53,673 nt of DNA, taken from contig JBAYIO010000026.1 in the NCBI GenBank assembly GCA_041665605.1, positions 1-53,673 of the forward strand, given 5' to 3'. The notes under the pieces are model-generated. The model was not told where the DNA came from. It saw only the letters and a list, made by a program, of their open reading frames with translations, and searched no databases. Below, in pieces: positions 34,601 through 43,681 of this stretch (the first letter of the stretch is position 1; each line of letters begins with the position of its first letter). This DNA is from CAIPAT01 sp041665605. GTDB taxonomy: Bacteria > Verrucomicrobiota > Lentisphaeria > Victivallales > Victivallaceae. The translations under genes were made by a program, and so were the position numbers.

Positions 34601-35398
34601 AATTTGCCCTGCGGCATCGGTTGCGATATCGTTCAGGGTGGTTTTCTGCGCTACCGGCTCCCATTCGTCAGGCGGCAGCGGATTCGGCGAAACAACATCG
34701 ATATTGCCGCGCCGGTTGATCTCATCGGCGTTCGTCTGGTCGTAATATGGGGTAACGGTCAACAATTTCATCTTGCCGTTGGCCTGTTTTTTGTATGACT
34801 CGTAGGCGGGAGCGCCGGTGCTGTCAATGAAATTTTTGATAGTGACAGTACCTAATCCGTCCAGACGGGCGACAATATAGTATCCGAATTGCTTTTGTGA
34901 GAATTTTTTGCTCAGCATATCGTTAAAGTAATAGAAATACGGATTGTTGTAAAAAATGCCGGCCACATGCTCCGGATCGCTTGCCGATTTTGACAAATTA
35001 TACATTAAGAATACGTCAAACAAATGAAAATTAGATTTATATATCGGGCATGTATATTCGCTGACCGCGTAAAAAGGAATGCCGCGGGTCAGCACGATGT
35101 AGTTGATCTTGTCCGTCAGGTTATTTTTGGACATATAAGATTTGATTGTCGCCAGCGCCACCCATTTTTCAGCAATGGACATTCTGGCGCCGTCAACCCC
35201 GGCCTTGACGCTGATGCTGCAAACATTCGCATCCGGCAGGTGACGCGCCGCCTTGAAGTACGCGCCAATCTCCTGGGACTCCGGCGACTGGGTGTTTACC
35301 ACCAGCAGCACGTCATTGTAAGACGGCATGGCGAACGAGCTTATTGCGAGAACAGCTATAAATGACACCATAACAAATTGACTCAGCGTTTTCATCAT
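31649..35398 (-). CDS. secreted TIGR03790-type protein with propeller-like region and two CARDB domains
   Basis: The protein is 1249 residues, with a signal peptide ending near ISSFA. Residues about 25-330 match the TIGR03790 pattern (VLLVVNTQSPESQEIGAYFK, ARHLPDANVC, NYIVLTRGIPF). From about 350 to 780 come repeated units such as 'VYDKNSQYMWIAHYKGIQYYD', which look like a beta-propeller. Two CARDB adhesion-type domains end the protein (about 1015-1125 and 1130-1249, each with 'DLxV..v....P..G....f.I.N.G...', and 'E..ETNNS'). ATG 35398 and ATG 35395 are both possible after GGAGAG. Function is unknown; cell-surface display is inferred. It belongs to module 2 but has its own 240-base upstream gap. 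Confidence 0.85.
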   Translation of the reverse strand: MMKTLSQFVMVSFIAVLAISSFAMPSYNDVLLVVNTQSPESQEIGAYFKAARHLPDANVCSISVKAGVDGARMSIAEKWVALATIKSYMSKNNLTDKINYIVLTRGIPFYAVSEYTCPIYKSNFHLFDVFLMYNLSKSASDPEHVAGIFYNNPYFYYFNDMLSKKFSQKQFGYYIVARLDGLGTVTIKNFIDSTGAPAYESYKKQANGKMKLLTVTPYYDQTNADEINRRGNIDVVSPNPLPPDEWEPVAQKTTLNDIATDAAGQIQIEKTFDKVAKDVMFSFMNDVGWEQAFPWPKGNHYYVINDFVNDYPFIYRGATFLPGSILTVFCSFPAAYNSHGGNGGPRKVNLATKIINNYVKTDASDMKFRHMTCVGYDPVNNQLWAGTGKNQLDVAISFDKRASDEVHRETMRNYGGGIAIYDSNGNILKYINANDPGSPLKNNRVVKLVYDKNSQYMWIAHYKGIQYYDLSAKKWNDIPELQCDYAAAADICLDPFDSDKVYFSFYYNGANSDYKKTSSQIAGADSSIFEYSKSAKTVTPYVIDAANNKGILPQMAKTSVNTIWVSKGNILYRYDLSAKAVVEQIDMDTVIPEMTTPPDNLKSPVTIDCIRNVIGIPSAKAVLAAVGCNIIYTTDLIAGTPSTCQKKNYIVRITENAIPPSTVETINISAMNSVSSGAIPDFKIRDVAADPSTSGKTMYMALSTYPGTVLRSTDGAGASWSVFSTDYLFYKTNGIVLDGKGNLYTANGYEFGQNIAADFQAFGLGAYGGGVCHDTMTYGNNYDVGIHGVFSGPYYYSVSGEAWSWGASEINPWNQGYRGSSQTEAMMFMMLDGFYTGEARLGIFRNYPMGGGLGHTVHMLVFEPKCAPFAPRVNEAMIPANPQVMNKATIEIPILSPGLPWHMNGVIPETLNKDTIQITDETGAVFTPDKIEFFPPTGPDPDDKDGRKFITGTGKLVIFGNYTGILYKVKLICGVNGIKNAKGASLTNTRPDEFKDDITLAFGNGFDISKGTYVPPEQITGPVKMPQTNSKVDLVVSKVWLDTTPTAWKPLTIKFQIQNIGTARTNAGTITANVYWNNILAGSVVHGDLAAGAVTAALSFTLDAQYVTVGHKNTAMIVADGPNKVDEMRESNNTNSIPFFIDNRPDLIVKGITLSSTRPGETIVNFSIANTGFGPTAVGEQTAAVYLNNKQIGAVNYNDLAKGTVVSLQLASVTITAGTCRMKVVADSTGKVTEVSETNNSFEKAFSIK

Positions 35399-35593
35399 GA
35401 TCTCTCCGCTTTAAAGTTTATAGTTTTTTGCTTCAATGTCTTAAAATTCATTTAGATCAAAATAGACTTAGGCGATTATTGCTTCTCTTTTGTTTTCTCC
35501 TGCTGATCCAATTGCAATTTCTGTTTGCTTCCAACTGTTTTGCCGAAGTTAGCGAATCCCAATTTTGACAGACATAACTATTTGATATTTAGA

Positions 35594-35628
35594 GCCTGTC
35601 CGTAAAAATATAAGTTTTACGGACAGGC
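35594..35628 (-). terminator. 14-bp perfect hairpin downstream of the GH gene at 35639
   Basis: GCCTGTCCGTAAAA (35594-35607) and its exact complement (35615-35628) flank a 7-base loop, 11 bases past the minus-strand stop at 35639. The arms end in an A/T stretch, so read on the minus strand the stem itself supplies U residues, but no separate U-run follows. A terminator or 3'-end stabiliser is likely. Confidence 0.65.
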
Positions 35629-35638
35629 CCTAATTATT

Positions 35639-37816
35639 TCAAATTGGCTTTTCAACGATTAGAATGCCTGCTTCGCTAAATTCCGGAATTTCAATTGACA
35701 GCGTGTTTCCCGATCTGCGGCCTGTGATATTTTTTTCGCCGTTGAAACTGATGGAATGCCATTTGATTTTTGTTTCTATTTTCTCGTCTTCTTCCAGCGT
35801 CACCTTGATGACCTTGGGATTCCCGGCATTCCAGTATTTATAGGACATCAGCGAATCTTTCACGAAAAACGGAATTGCATATCCCCCGTCCCGCCGGTGA
35901 AAGATATTGCCGTCCAAACCACCCGGAAAAGTTACCGCCTTTGAACGAAGCACCCAGCGCCGGCCGCGGAGATTTTCCAGAAGCGGAAGATATTTACGGT
36001 ACAATTCAAGCGTGTCTTCGGGCGGCATTTCGGGAGGGTTGAAACTGTCAACATGATGCCACGGGGTCGAGGGGAAAGCACCGTATTTAAGACAGGCCTT
36101 TAAGACCCTTTCCATATCCTCGGCCAAAGCATTGTATGTCAATACCATCACCGGCTTGTTCAGGCAGGCGTATGAATATTTTGCCAGTCCGGAGAGACTT
36201 CCTTCACTCATAATGCCGTCAGCATACTTCATGACCTCAAAATTATAAGGTCCGTTGGCAAAGCAGGTTTTGTTGCGCGCACGAAGCTTTTCAGCTATTT
36301 TTTTCATCATTCCCATTGATGCCGCATGGGTATCATATACCGGAACATTATTGATCATGCTTCTGCCGTCATCCCTGCCGGTGTCATAAGCCTGGTAACA
36401 CATCTGGTCTATGAACAGTCCGTCCAGGTCGGGATATTGATCAAAAAGTCCATCAACCTGTTTTAAAACAAATTTACCCCATTCCGTATCAGGGTCCGGG
36501 TTCATAGTCATGTTTCCGCGCTTGCCGTCCCTGAACGTCCACGCCTTGCGCAAACCCTGCGGATCTTTGATAATCGAATCCGGAAATCTCTTTTGAGCAA
36601 GGCGCGCGTCGCATTCCCCGTAATTGAAATAGACGAACGATGCGACTCCGTGTTTCTTTAACATTTTCAGATATTTGCGGATTTTCTCCTTAGTCAGGCC
36701 CCGGATAATCTTATCCGGTTCCTTTTCCGACCAGAGCATATCAAAATCCCAGTTCTCCGCTTCAGGCACATGATCGCCGAAAATGGGATTATACAGTACT
36801 TCCGTCCATTTCAGGTTCATGTTTTTTACCCAGGACCGGATGTTCTTTTCCGGCACAGTCGGGACTCCGTAAAACATCGTGCCCTCCTGCTCAACAATGC
36901 GTTCATTGTTGGGCGTGAAATAGTCATGGTAGTTTTTTTCAAACCACCCCAGGGCGTTCCGCCAGTCGCCGCGATGCGGGTACAGGATCAGGCTTAAACG
37001 CCATTCTTTTCCCTTCCGCAACCCGATATTGTTATACTGCAATTTTAGGACGCTGTTTTCCTTGTCGACAACAAATACCGTTTCGGGCTTGAGCTCTTCA
37101 GGCGGAGCCATGAGCGCCATCCCGACATCGTGGACGTCAGAGAAAACATCTATCAGGGGCAAAGGGATTCCCGCCCCCGCATTGACGGAACAATAGGGAA
37201 AATGATGCACATACCATGATGCCTGGGAATGTCCCCATCCGCCGGCTTCGCCGAAATTGAACGGCGCATTTTCCAGAGGCGCCCATACCTGCCAGCCTTT
37301 CGGGAAAAAACCGCCGTTGACGGAACGGAATACCGGCAATTGATATTCAAACTTCAGCGAACGTTCTTCCTCGCCGGGGCACAATTTCAACAGCACATCC
37401 CAGCGCAAACAGTCTTTTTCCACCCGGTATTCATTGCTCAGGGTAAACGGCGCGTTGTCAAAAAATTTCTGCTGGACTATTTCTACAGCCGCGCCGCTTT
37501 TCTTTATTTTCGGGATCGAGCAACTCAACTCGCTGCCTTTGTCGCTCCAGGCTATTTTCCTGGGTTCATGATAAAATACCGTTGAAGGGCCGAACTGATC
37601 GGAAAAACACGTCCCTGTCAATTCGTCTTTTATTCTTATCCCTGCCTGGTTTTCAAACACCGGTTTTCCATAGAAAACATCATTCCACTGCCCGTGTTCG
37701 GAATCAAACAACCGGAAATTGCTGAGCATTCCAGTCTGGCGCAAAATAGTAAAACTGAATTTGCCGGTACTTAATTCTATCCCTGCCGGATTCTTCTTTA
37801 CGTTGACACTTTCCAT
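35639..37816 (-). CDS. cytoplasmic TIM-barrel glycoside-hydrolase-like protein
   Basis: The protein is 725 residues and has no signal peptide (MESVNVKKNPAGIEL). A beta-sandwich N-terminal half of about 280 residues is followed by a barrel with DLDGLFIDQMCYQ (about 467, candidate nucleophile Asp) and KYADGIMSEGS (about 537, candidate acid/base Glu), and a C-terminal beta domain. The pattern resembles GH36/GH31-like and DUF6259-type enzymes, but I cannot assign a family. Lack of export suggests it acts on imported oligosaccharides. AAGGA lies nine bases upstream of the ATG. It follows the secreted hydrolase of module 2 after 114 bases, with an AACCGGTT palindrome at 37898-37905 in between. Confidence 0.85.
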   Translation of the reverse strand: MESVNVKKNPAGIELSTGKFSFTILRQTGMLSNFRLFDSEHGQWNDVFYGKPVFENQAGIRIKDELTGTCFSDQFGPSTVFYHEPRKIAWSDKGSELSCSIPKIKKSGAAVEIVQQKFFDNAPFTLSNEYRVEKDCLRWDVLLKLCPGEEERSLKFEYQLPVFRSVNGGFFPKGWQVWAPLENAPFNFGEAGGWGHSQASWYVHHFPYCSVNAGAGIPLPLIDVFSDVHDVGMALMAPPEELKPETVFVVDKENSVLKLQYNNIGLRKGKEWRLSLILYPHRGDWRNALGWFEKNYHDYFTPNNERIVEQEGTMFYGVPTVPEKNIRSWVKNMNLKWTEVLYNPIFGDHVPEAENWDFDMLWSEKEPDKIIRGLTKEKIRKYLKMLKKHGVASFVYFNYGECDARLAQKRFPDSIIKDPQGLRKAWTFRDGKRGNMTMNPDPDTEWGKFVLKQVDGLFDQYPDLDGLFIDQMCYQAYDTGRDDGRSMINNVPVYDTHAASMGMMKKIAEKLRARNKTCFANGPYNFEVMKYADGIMSEGSLSGLAKYSYACLNKPVMVLTYNALAEDMERVLKACLKYGAFPSTPWHHVDSFNPPEMPPEDTLELYRKYLPLLENLRGRRWVLRSKAVTFPGGLDGNIFHRRDGGYAIPFFVKDSLMSYKYWNAGNPKVIKVTLEEDEKIETKIKWHSISFNGEKNITGRRSGNTLSIEIPEFSEAGILIVEKPI

Positions 37817-37930
37817 CTGTAGTTGTCCTTATAATTTTTCTGATTTTACGGTTCATGAACTACGCCGTAAAACGGGGGGCAGTTCATTAAAACGGCGAAC
37901 CGGTTACCGGGAGTCCGCCGCTGTCACGAG

Positions 37931-40900
37931 TCATTCTATTTCGTACACATGGCGTACATATCCCCCAAAGCTGTCTTTAAGTCGTCCGTCCTCGATCTTT
38001 ATTGTCCTGTCTTCGAAAAGTACTTTCACCGACCGGACTGCGGCCCCTCTGCCTAAGTCGAAGGTCTCCTCCAATGGCGATTCGATAGTATTGACGGTTA
38101 TCAGATACGTCTTTCCCCCATGACTTTTCTGGAGGCAATGAATGGGCGAGTTCGCAGTCGCCGGTTTGATGTCCTGCCGGACATCCGGGGCAAGGATGAC
38201 CGGAGCCAACTGCCGCAATTCAGCGTTGACTGCGCCAATCCTGTTCCACAACGGGACATACACCGGCTTGTGGGAGTATTGCCAAATGCCTTTCGCGTGA
38301 TGGACTACAGCCATATACGCCATGCAGGACTCTTCGTCCGGGGTCGGTTCCCTGGCCCAAATGTCGCCGCTGAACGCCTGTAGGACAATCCACAAAGGTT
38401 TTTTATGGTTGGTGAGCGTCAGGGCTGTGTCAGCGTATTCGGCCACAAGGGTGATGGGAAGCCTTGGCGCCGGGTAGGGGTCCACGGACACCACGTCATT
38501 AATTGCGGAAAATTCAGCAGTCGGCTTGGGATCGGCGTTGACAAGCCAGACGACATGGTCAGGATCCAATTGTTTCACAAACGTGTACACCGCCCCGACT
38601 TTCTTGACCCACTCGGCGCCGACCGGCTCATCGGCGGAATACCATCCCCAAAGAGCCGGATGCGTTTTGAAGGTCTCAACAATCAGTTTGATGGCATCCA
38701 TTTGTTCCTTCACTTCGGCGGGCGTTTTGCGAAGCTTTTTCCAGCCATTGAAGTAAGTGTTACTCAAGTCTATAAAAACACCGAGTCCGTTCTTTTGGGC
38801 AGCGTCCAGGTACGATTTGACGACTTTCATGTCCAGGGGACCGCGCTCTCCGCCGCAAAACCAGAATGCGTAGTGCAGAAGAATAACGCAGTTGAAGCCC
38901 TTGTCGCGCACATCCTTCAAATCATCCTCTTTGGTCGGACCGTAAAGGCCGATGGGGAAAAACCGGGCCGCCATTGTATCTGCCATCCGGGATGGCGGCA
39001 CCGGGACAATCTCTTGTTTCAAAGGTGCGGCGATTGAGTCGGCCGCAGGCAGTTCCTCCGCTTGCTCCGTCCCGATTTTCACCAGTCCGAATTTTGCCGG
39101 ATTATGGAAACTGCCGTAGGTGGCCGACCAGCAACTGTTCTTGTCGCCGGTGGTGATGGTTCTGCACAGGTTAAGGCCTATTGTCCGGCCCTTGTTAGCG
39201 GCAAGGATATCTTTAAGCGGAATAGCGATCTCGACTGTCCAGGAGCCGGAGTCGTGCGCCGTTTTTACCTGCCAGTCGCAATTCCACTCTTTGACCGTGT
39301 TGGCGAACGCCTTGGCGTATCGGGCGCCCAGCGGCCCCACGGCCAGATGATAATAGTTCTTGAGGTCATGGTTAGGGTCCAGGAATATCTCGACGCAGTC
39401 GCCTTTGAACACATCTTTTCCATGCGTTTCAGCGGCAGCCAGCGTCTTCACTATGTCTGGGTCCTGGCATCGCATACCAATGTAAAGGTTGTCCCCGTTG
39501 CACAATAGGCGGCATGACGTTTTCTCCTGCGAAAAGCGCGAGGCGTCAAGCGTGATAAAGTCGGGAATAATCTCGGCTTCCGCCCAGCAGGAGTCATCCA
39601 GTTTTCCATCCATAACGGGTGCGGCGGCGGATCTCTTCACAGTGAGTGATGACACCCCGCGCCGCGCCAGCAGGGCGGGATTGAAAGAGCTTTTTTCAGG
39701 TTTTGCGGACGACAAATCCTGCACGGCGCATCTGTAGGGCAATGCTTGTTGTCCCTGCTCGACCTGGGCAGCGTCGAACCATACCGTCGCTCCGTCGCCT
39801 TTCGCGTCTTTAGCGCGTAAATATAATATGTTCGAAATCTTCGGAGTGACGAATGAGTATCGTTCCCACTTTTCACTCAGTTCCCGCTTCTCGTTCCCGT
39901 AATAGACAGGGAGGCCCGGCGTGTCACTCTTCATGTAAATGGAAAAAACGTATGGCGTCCCCGACTCCGGGAGATCGCCGGATCCGCCGCGTTGGCCGAT
40001 CATCGTGAAGAATATCTGTTGTTTCAGGCTGATGCAGCCGCCTGACGCCGGGATTCTGACTTTCAAGCTTTGTCTGCCATGGAAAGCGGTGGTCGCGTCA
40101 ATTCCGAAGAAGCCGCCGTCGCGCAGTCCGCAGCCGCCGATATTCTGATCTTTGCGTCCCTCATCCTCCCAGCTTGTGGTCCAGTAATCCGGCATTCCGG
40201 GATATTCACCTTCGCCTCCGTTTGCGGCCACTTCGAAACTGCTGTTCCTCACCAGGTTATTGGCCTGCGCCGACTGCTGTTTGTCCGGCATGCTTGAGCC
40301 GGGAGATTCCGTGAATCCGCCGTCATCGTTCCTGACGTAGCGCAGGCAACTCTTTTCCAATGGTGTCCATCCCGACTTCACCAGCTTTTTATCCGCGCCT
40401 GTTTTTATGAAAACATCCCACTTGTAGTTCTGACAGACCGGGGAATTGGCAATGCTGGACAACTTGCGCTCGGGTGCCTCGATGCGGCACTTTCCGGATT
40501 TATCAAGCTCCTGTTCGGTCAGCACGGCGCCGCTCGAATCCGAGGAGACAAGCAAAACCTGTGCGCCAGGCAGAGGATTGCCGTCCTTGCCGGCGACTTC
40601 TACCCCGACGGAGCGGGTCACAATCACTGACGTTTTCGTCTGAAACCTCGGATCTTTGTTCTTGTCGAACGCTATCTTGTCGACAGCCACCGCCGGATCC
40701 AGTAAAGTTACGGACGTGTCCGCTCCGCCGTATGCCACCCTGACGGGAAATGCCACATTTGAAACACGTAAATCGCATATTTTTATCGAGGATGAGTCGT
40801 TATGGAATATACCGGAGGAGTAATTGCCGCCATTGCCAGTGATAGACAAACCTTCTATGTCGGCGGCAACAAGAAACCTGAGCATAAGCCCCGTGGAGTC

Positions 40901-41422
40901 CATGGGCACATCAATGCCGGAGTCGCGGATGCGTACCCGCTTCCAGCCTTCTTTCGCATCGCCTATCTGAATGAGGTCGGCTCCGCCTGCTTTCGATTTT
41001 TCCATCACAAGCTCGCCAAGTACATAAAGCCTGTAGGCGTGACCGGAAGCTGACGCGATGCGGCCGTTGAGGAGCCGGAGCGAACCCTTGCCGTTCACCT
41101 TCACCCCATCCTCAACGCCATGAAGCCGCCCTTTCGCAACCATCATCACCAAGGTTTCCGGGATGGCTGCTTCACCGGACCCGCCGATTGTCAGCGAGGC
41201 GGCATCGCCCACAACAAGGGGCCCCCGGCATACGGCGGTTCTGGAGCCGGGATCGTAGGAGAACAGTTGCGGATCGTTTATGTCCTCCGCAACGCCTTTC
41301 AGCGTGTTGCTCTCCGACAGCGTGATTGTCCCGGTTTCGTCACGGACAGCCTTGGCATGAAGAACGGGGCCGGCAGCGGCAATAAGCGAAACGGCGAACG
41401 CGATATTAATAAAAAGTTTCAT
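37931..41422 (-). CDS. secreted multimodular hydrolase: CBM4/9-like, CBM9-like and TIM barrel
   Basis: The protein is 1163 residues with a signal peptide (ends near LHA). The N-terminal part (about 30-380) has beta-helix-like repeats (LTIGGSGEAAIPETLVM, LSITGNGGNYSSGIF). A CBM4/9-like module opens with NLVRNSSFEVAANGGEGEYP (about 392-560). A CBM9-like module follows (about 605-790; MDGKLDDSCWAEAE, GDCVEIFLDPNHD, WTVEIAIPL). The barrel lies at about 825-1110 with WGWYSADEPVG (about 932, likely catalytic Glu) and VVWLVNADPKP. It probably acts on plant- or algal-type glycans at the surface. It is the second large gene after the module 2 pseudopilin, 94 bases downstream of it. Confidence 0.88.
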   Translation of the reverse strand: MKLFINIAFAVSLIAAAGPVLHAKAVRDETGTITLSESNTLKGVAEDINDPQLFSYDPGSRTAVCRGPLVVGDAASLTIGGSGEAAIPETLVMMVAKGRLHGVEDGVKVNGKGSLRLLNGRIASASGHAYRLYVLGELVMEKSKAGGADLIQIGDAKEGWKRVRIRDSGIDVPMDSTGLMLRFLVAADIEGLSITGNGGNYSSGIFHNDSSSIKICDLRVSNVAFPVRVAYGGADTSVTLLDPAVAVDKIAFDKNKDPRFQTKTSVIVTRSVGVEVAGKDGNPLPGAQVLLVSSDSSGAVLTEQELDKSGKCRIEAPERKLSSIANSPVCQNYKWDVFIKTGADKKLVKSGWTPLEKSCLRYVRNDDGGFTESPGSSMPDKQQSAQANNLVRNSSFEVAANGGEGEYPGMPDYWTTSWEDEGRKDQNIGGCGLRDGGFFGIDATTAFHGRQSLKVRIPASGGCISLKQQIFFTMIGQRGGSGDLPESGTPYVFSIYMKSDTPGLPVYYGNEKRELSEKWERYSFVTPKISNILYLRAKDAKGDGATVWFDAAQVEQGQQALPYRCAVQDLSSAKPEKSSFNPALLARRGVSSLTVKRSAAAPVMDGKLDDSCWAEAEIIPDFITLDASRFSQEKTSCRLLCNGDNLYIGMRCQDPDIVKTLAAAETHGKDVFKGDCVEIFLDPNHDLKNYYHLAVGPLGARYAKAFANTVKEWNCDWQVKTAHDSGSWTVEIAIPLKDILAANKGRTIGLNLCRTITTGDKNSCWSATYGSFHNPAKFGLVKIGTEQAEELPAADSIAAPLKQEIVPVPPSRMADTMAARFFPIGLYGPTKEDDLKDVRDKGFNCVILLHYAFWFCGGERGPLDMKVVKSYLDAAQKNGLGVFIDLSNTYFNGWKKLRKTPAEVKEQMDAIKLIVETFKTHPALWGWYSADEPVGAEWVKKVGAVYTFVKQLDPDHVVWLVNADPKPTAEFSAINDVVSVDPYPAPRLPITLVAEYADTALTLTNHKKPLWIVLQAFSGDIWAREPTPDEESCMAYMAVVHHAKGIWQYSHKPVYVPLWNRIGAVNAELRQLAPVILAPDVRQDIKPATANSPIHCLQKSHGGKTYLITVNTIESPLEETFDLGRGAAVRSVKVLFEDRTIKIEDGRLKDSFGGYVRHVYEIE

Positions 41423-41516
41423 AGTTACCTTTGCTCTATACTACGCGCTATTTTAAAGTGCTCTTTTAAATGTGATAGTGTAGTAGTTTATTGTCAATAA
41501 AGTTTATTATTATAGT

Positions 41517-42197
41517 TTATGGCCATATATTTATCGCAGTTCCATAAATATCTACATTACCCGTATTTCTGGCATAAATATTTGCTTCGTTTATTTTACA
41601 TTTTGAAACATGTCCGTCAGCAAAGAGCGTACTCGTCTGCGATGAGTGTCTGTAATCCATATAAGTACAATCATCGTAATCACCGCAGCCTTTCGTTTTT
41701 GCCCGTCCATCGGCAATTACAGAACATTCAGACGCTTTTTTGCATCGACTGACTTTTCTGGGCTTACATACACTACTGAGAGGTGCCGGGGGAGTGCCGG
41801 TAAACCAGCCGATACGATTTGAATACATATAGTTAGAAAACTTAGGACCTGCCGCAACATATCTTTCGTTCTCATTTGAGGGGCAAGTGAATATTGGCGG
41901 GGTATCGCCGCTTGACCATTGCTTACCATTAGTTACATATGGATATATGCTGGCCATCCAGTAAACATTCGTAAGTTGCCACTTGCTGTGAGGATACCTG
42001 TCCAGCGGCATCCAGTCCGCATTATCATTAACATAAAAGAGGGCTGCGGAACCCAAGTTTTTCAGATTGTTTTTGCAAGTTGCTTCCTGCGCTTTCATTC
42101 TGGCCTTATTCAAGGCAGGCAACAGCATTGACGCAACAATTGCGATGATGGCGATGACTACCAGGAGTTCAATGAGTGTGAATTTTGATTTTTTCAT
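41517..42197 (-). CDS. pseudopilin with H-X9-DG motif (module 2)
   Basis: The protein has 226 residues from ATG at 42197, which follows GAGGG by seven bases. An earlier in-frame ATG at 42248 also has AAGGA upstream and would add 17 residues. Leader MKKSK is followed by FTLIELLVVIAIIAIVASML, and the C-terminal part contains HSSQTSTLFADGH, matching H-X9-DG. Several cysteines are present in the globular part. It sits between the GntR gene and the secreted multimodular hydrolase, the same order as in the other two minus-strand modules. Confidence 0.92.
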   Translation of the reverse strand: MKKSKFTLIELLVVIAIIAIVASMLLPALNKARMKAQEATCKNNLKNLGSAALFYVNDNADWMPLDRYPHSKWQLTNVYWMASIYPYVTNGKQWSSGDTPPIFTCPSNENERYVAAGPKFSNYMYSNRIGWFTGTPPAPLSSVCKPRKVSRCKKASECSVIADGRAKTKGCGDYDDCTYMDYRHSSQTSTLFADGHVSKCKINEANIYARNTGNVDIYGTAINIWP

Positions 42198-42315
42198 CTT
42201 TAATCCCTCTGTTAATTGCTGATTCGTTTTACACTCGAACTTTTTCATTTTTCATTTCCTTCAATTTGTGGGTTATGCTTTGTATTAAGTTAAAACAAAC
42301 TTTTTTTCATTATAA

Positions 42316-43356
42316 TTAAAAATCCAGGAACAGTTCAGGTTTTGCTAACAGCCCCTGTTCTGTCATGTCGTCTCCTGAATTTTTTTTTAATAGTTTGAAC
42401 GCATTAACTCCCAGCAGCTTCGGATTATAAACGATTCCATAACCGGAAATTTTTTCGCCTGCCATATATGGATTAATCAGTATCGGATTCCAGCTCCCGT
42501 GCTCCATTAAAAAAGCATTCACACTTTCTCTTTCTTTTAAGCTGCCGACAACAAGCAGTTCAGGACGCTTTTCCGGCTCCATCTCATACAGTTTGCAAAG
42601 CTGTTCTTCAATCAAGCTGTCAATTGGAATGGGGTATTGAGGGAACTTATATTTTTCAACAAAATTCCTGATGCCTTCAATGAAAATGTCTGTTCTTCCT
42701 ATACACGGAACGGCCGTTCTGGGCTGCATTCTATAAGAAACACATGCAATTCGCTCTATGTTTTTCCGGCAACAACGTTCAAGGACAGTGTCTATGGCAT
42801 ATTTTAAGTCGAAACCTACAAATGGCACTGGAGTGTTCACATAACAAAAATCAGAAGTCACTATCGGAATATTATGCTTCCGAAGACCTTGCATTTCCTC
42901 TTCATTAAGCGCTGATAGCATCAACAGGCCGGAAAGCCGGTGAGATGAGGCTAAATAACGGAACACAGAATTGGTTGACGGGGCAAGCGAATAATCGTGA
43001 CACATGAACAGGTTTAAATGATAACCTTCGGCTAATGCAACGTTTCTGAAGCTTTCTATGACTCCGGCTATCCACGGATCTGTCAATTTCACACTATCAG
43101 TTATTATGATGCCAATATCGCATGAAGTCAGGCCTGCATATTTTACCACCATCGTTCCGCAGCCTTGAACCGGTTTTAAAATTCCATCCTTCGTTAGCTC
43201 AAATACCGAACGCCGCAAGGTATTGCGCGAAACCCCGAATGTCTCCATCAGCTCTTGTTCACGCGGCAGCACTGCCGGTTTATTTTCCTCAATATATTTG
43301 GCCAGATGTCTTTTTACTTTCTCATAAAGAGGCTCTGCTGTCACTTCAGCTAGCAT
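42316..43356 (-). CDS. GntR-type regulator with sugar-binding-type sensor domain (module 2)
   Basis: The protein is 346 residues from ATG at 43356, eight bases after GGAG. The longer frame from 43410 would add 18 hydrophobic residues and would start within the promoter-leader region. Winged helix: LYEKVKRHLAKYIEENKPAVLPREQELMETFGVSRNTLRRSVFELTKD (in the first 60 residues). The rest is a LacI-type sensor (DIGIIITDS, LSGLLMLSALNEEEMQGLRKHNIPIVTSDF, RIACVSYR). It heads module 2 and is divergent from terminase remnant R2. Four direct repeats around its promoter point to autoregulation. Confidence 0.92.
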   Translation of the reverse strand: MLAEVTAEPLYEKVKRHLAKYIEENKPAVLPREQELMETFGVSRNTLRRSVFELTKDGILKPVQGCGTMVVKYAGLTSCDIGIIITDSVKLTDPWIAGVIESFRNVALAEGYHLNLFMCHDYSLAPSTNSVFRYLASSHRLSGLLMLSALNEEEMQGLRKHNIPIVTSDFCYVNTPVPFVGFDLKYAIDTVLERCCRKNIERIACVSYRMQPRTAVPCIGRTDIFIEGIRNFVEKYKFPQYPIPIDSLIEEQLCKLYEMEPEKRPELLVVGSLKERESVNAFLMEHGSWNPILINPYMAGEKISGYGIVYNPKLLGVNAFKLLKKNSGDDMTEQGLLAKPELFLDF

Positions 43357-43391
43357 AACAATAGCTCCATTTAGAAAAAAATCATTATAAC

Positions 43392-43463
43392 ATACCACTA
43401 AAGATACCATCTGTTTTGCATTTTGTCAATATCTTTTTTTAAAAGATACCATTAAAAATACCA
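43392..43463 (-). promoter_or_regulatory. promoter of the module 2 GntR gene with four TGGTAT repeats in two pairs
   Basis: On the minus strand TTGACA (complement of 43424-43429) stands 17 bases from TATCTT (complement of 43401-43406). TGGTAT (complement ATACCA) occurs at 43392-43397, 43404-43409, 43446-43451 and 43458-43463. Members of each pair start 12 bases apart, and the pairs 54 bases apart. One pair covers the -10 and start site; the other lies upstream of the -35. This suits dimers bound on both sides, possibly with a DNA loop. Confidence 0.75.
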
Positions 43464-43681
43464 TTTTATATATCAGCCACCAAAATCATGATGCTGGAAC
43501 GGCGAAATGAATAATGTATTTTTTACGGCAAATCAACAAACATAAGTGATTAATTGATAACCGTTAAAAAAATATTCTATTGACAAAATAACTATATATA
43601 GATAATTGATTGATTGCTTGCTTGCTTGCTAAAAATTTTAAATGTTACCATTTTGTTTTTTTGTGGATAAAGTAAGGATTT

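Noticed and set aside
35594..35628. Perfect inverted repeat considered as insertion-sequence ends
   Set aside because: The arms are only seven bases apart with nothing between them, and the position just after a stop codon fits a transcript-end hairpin.
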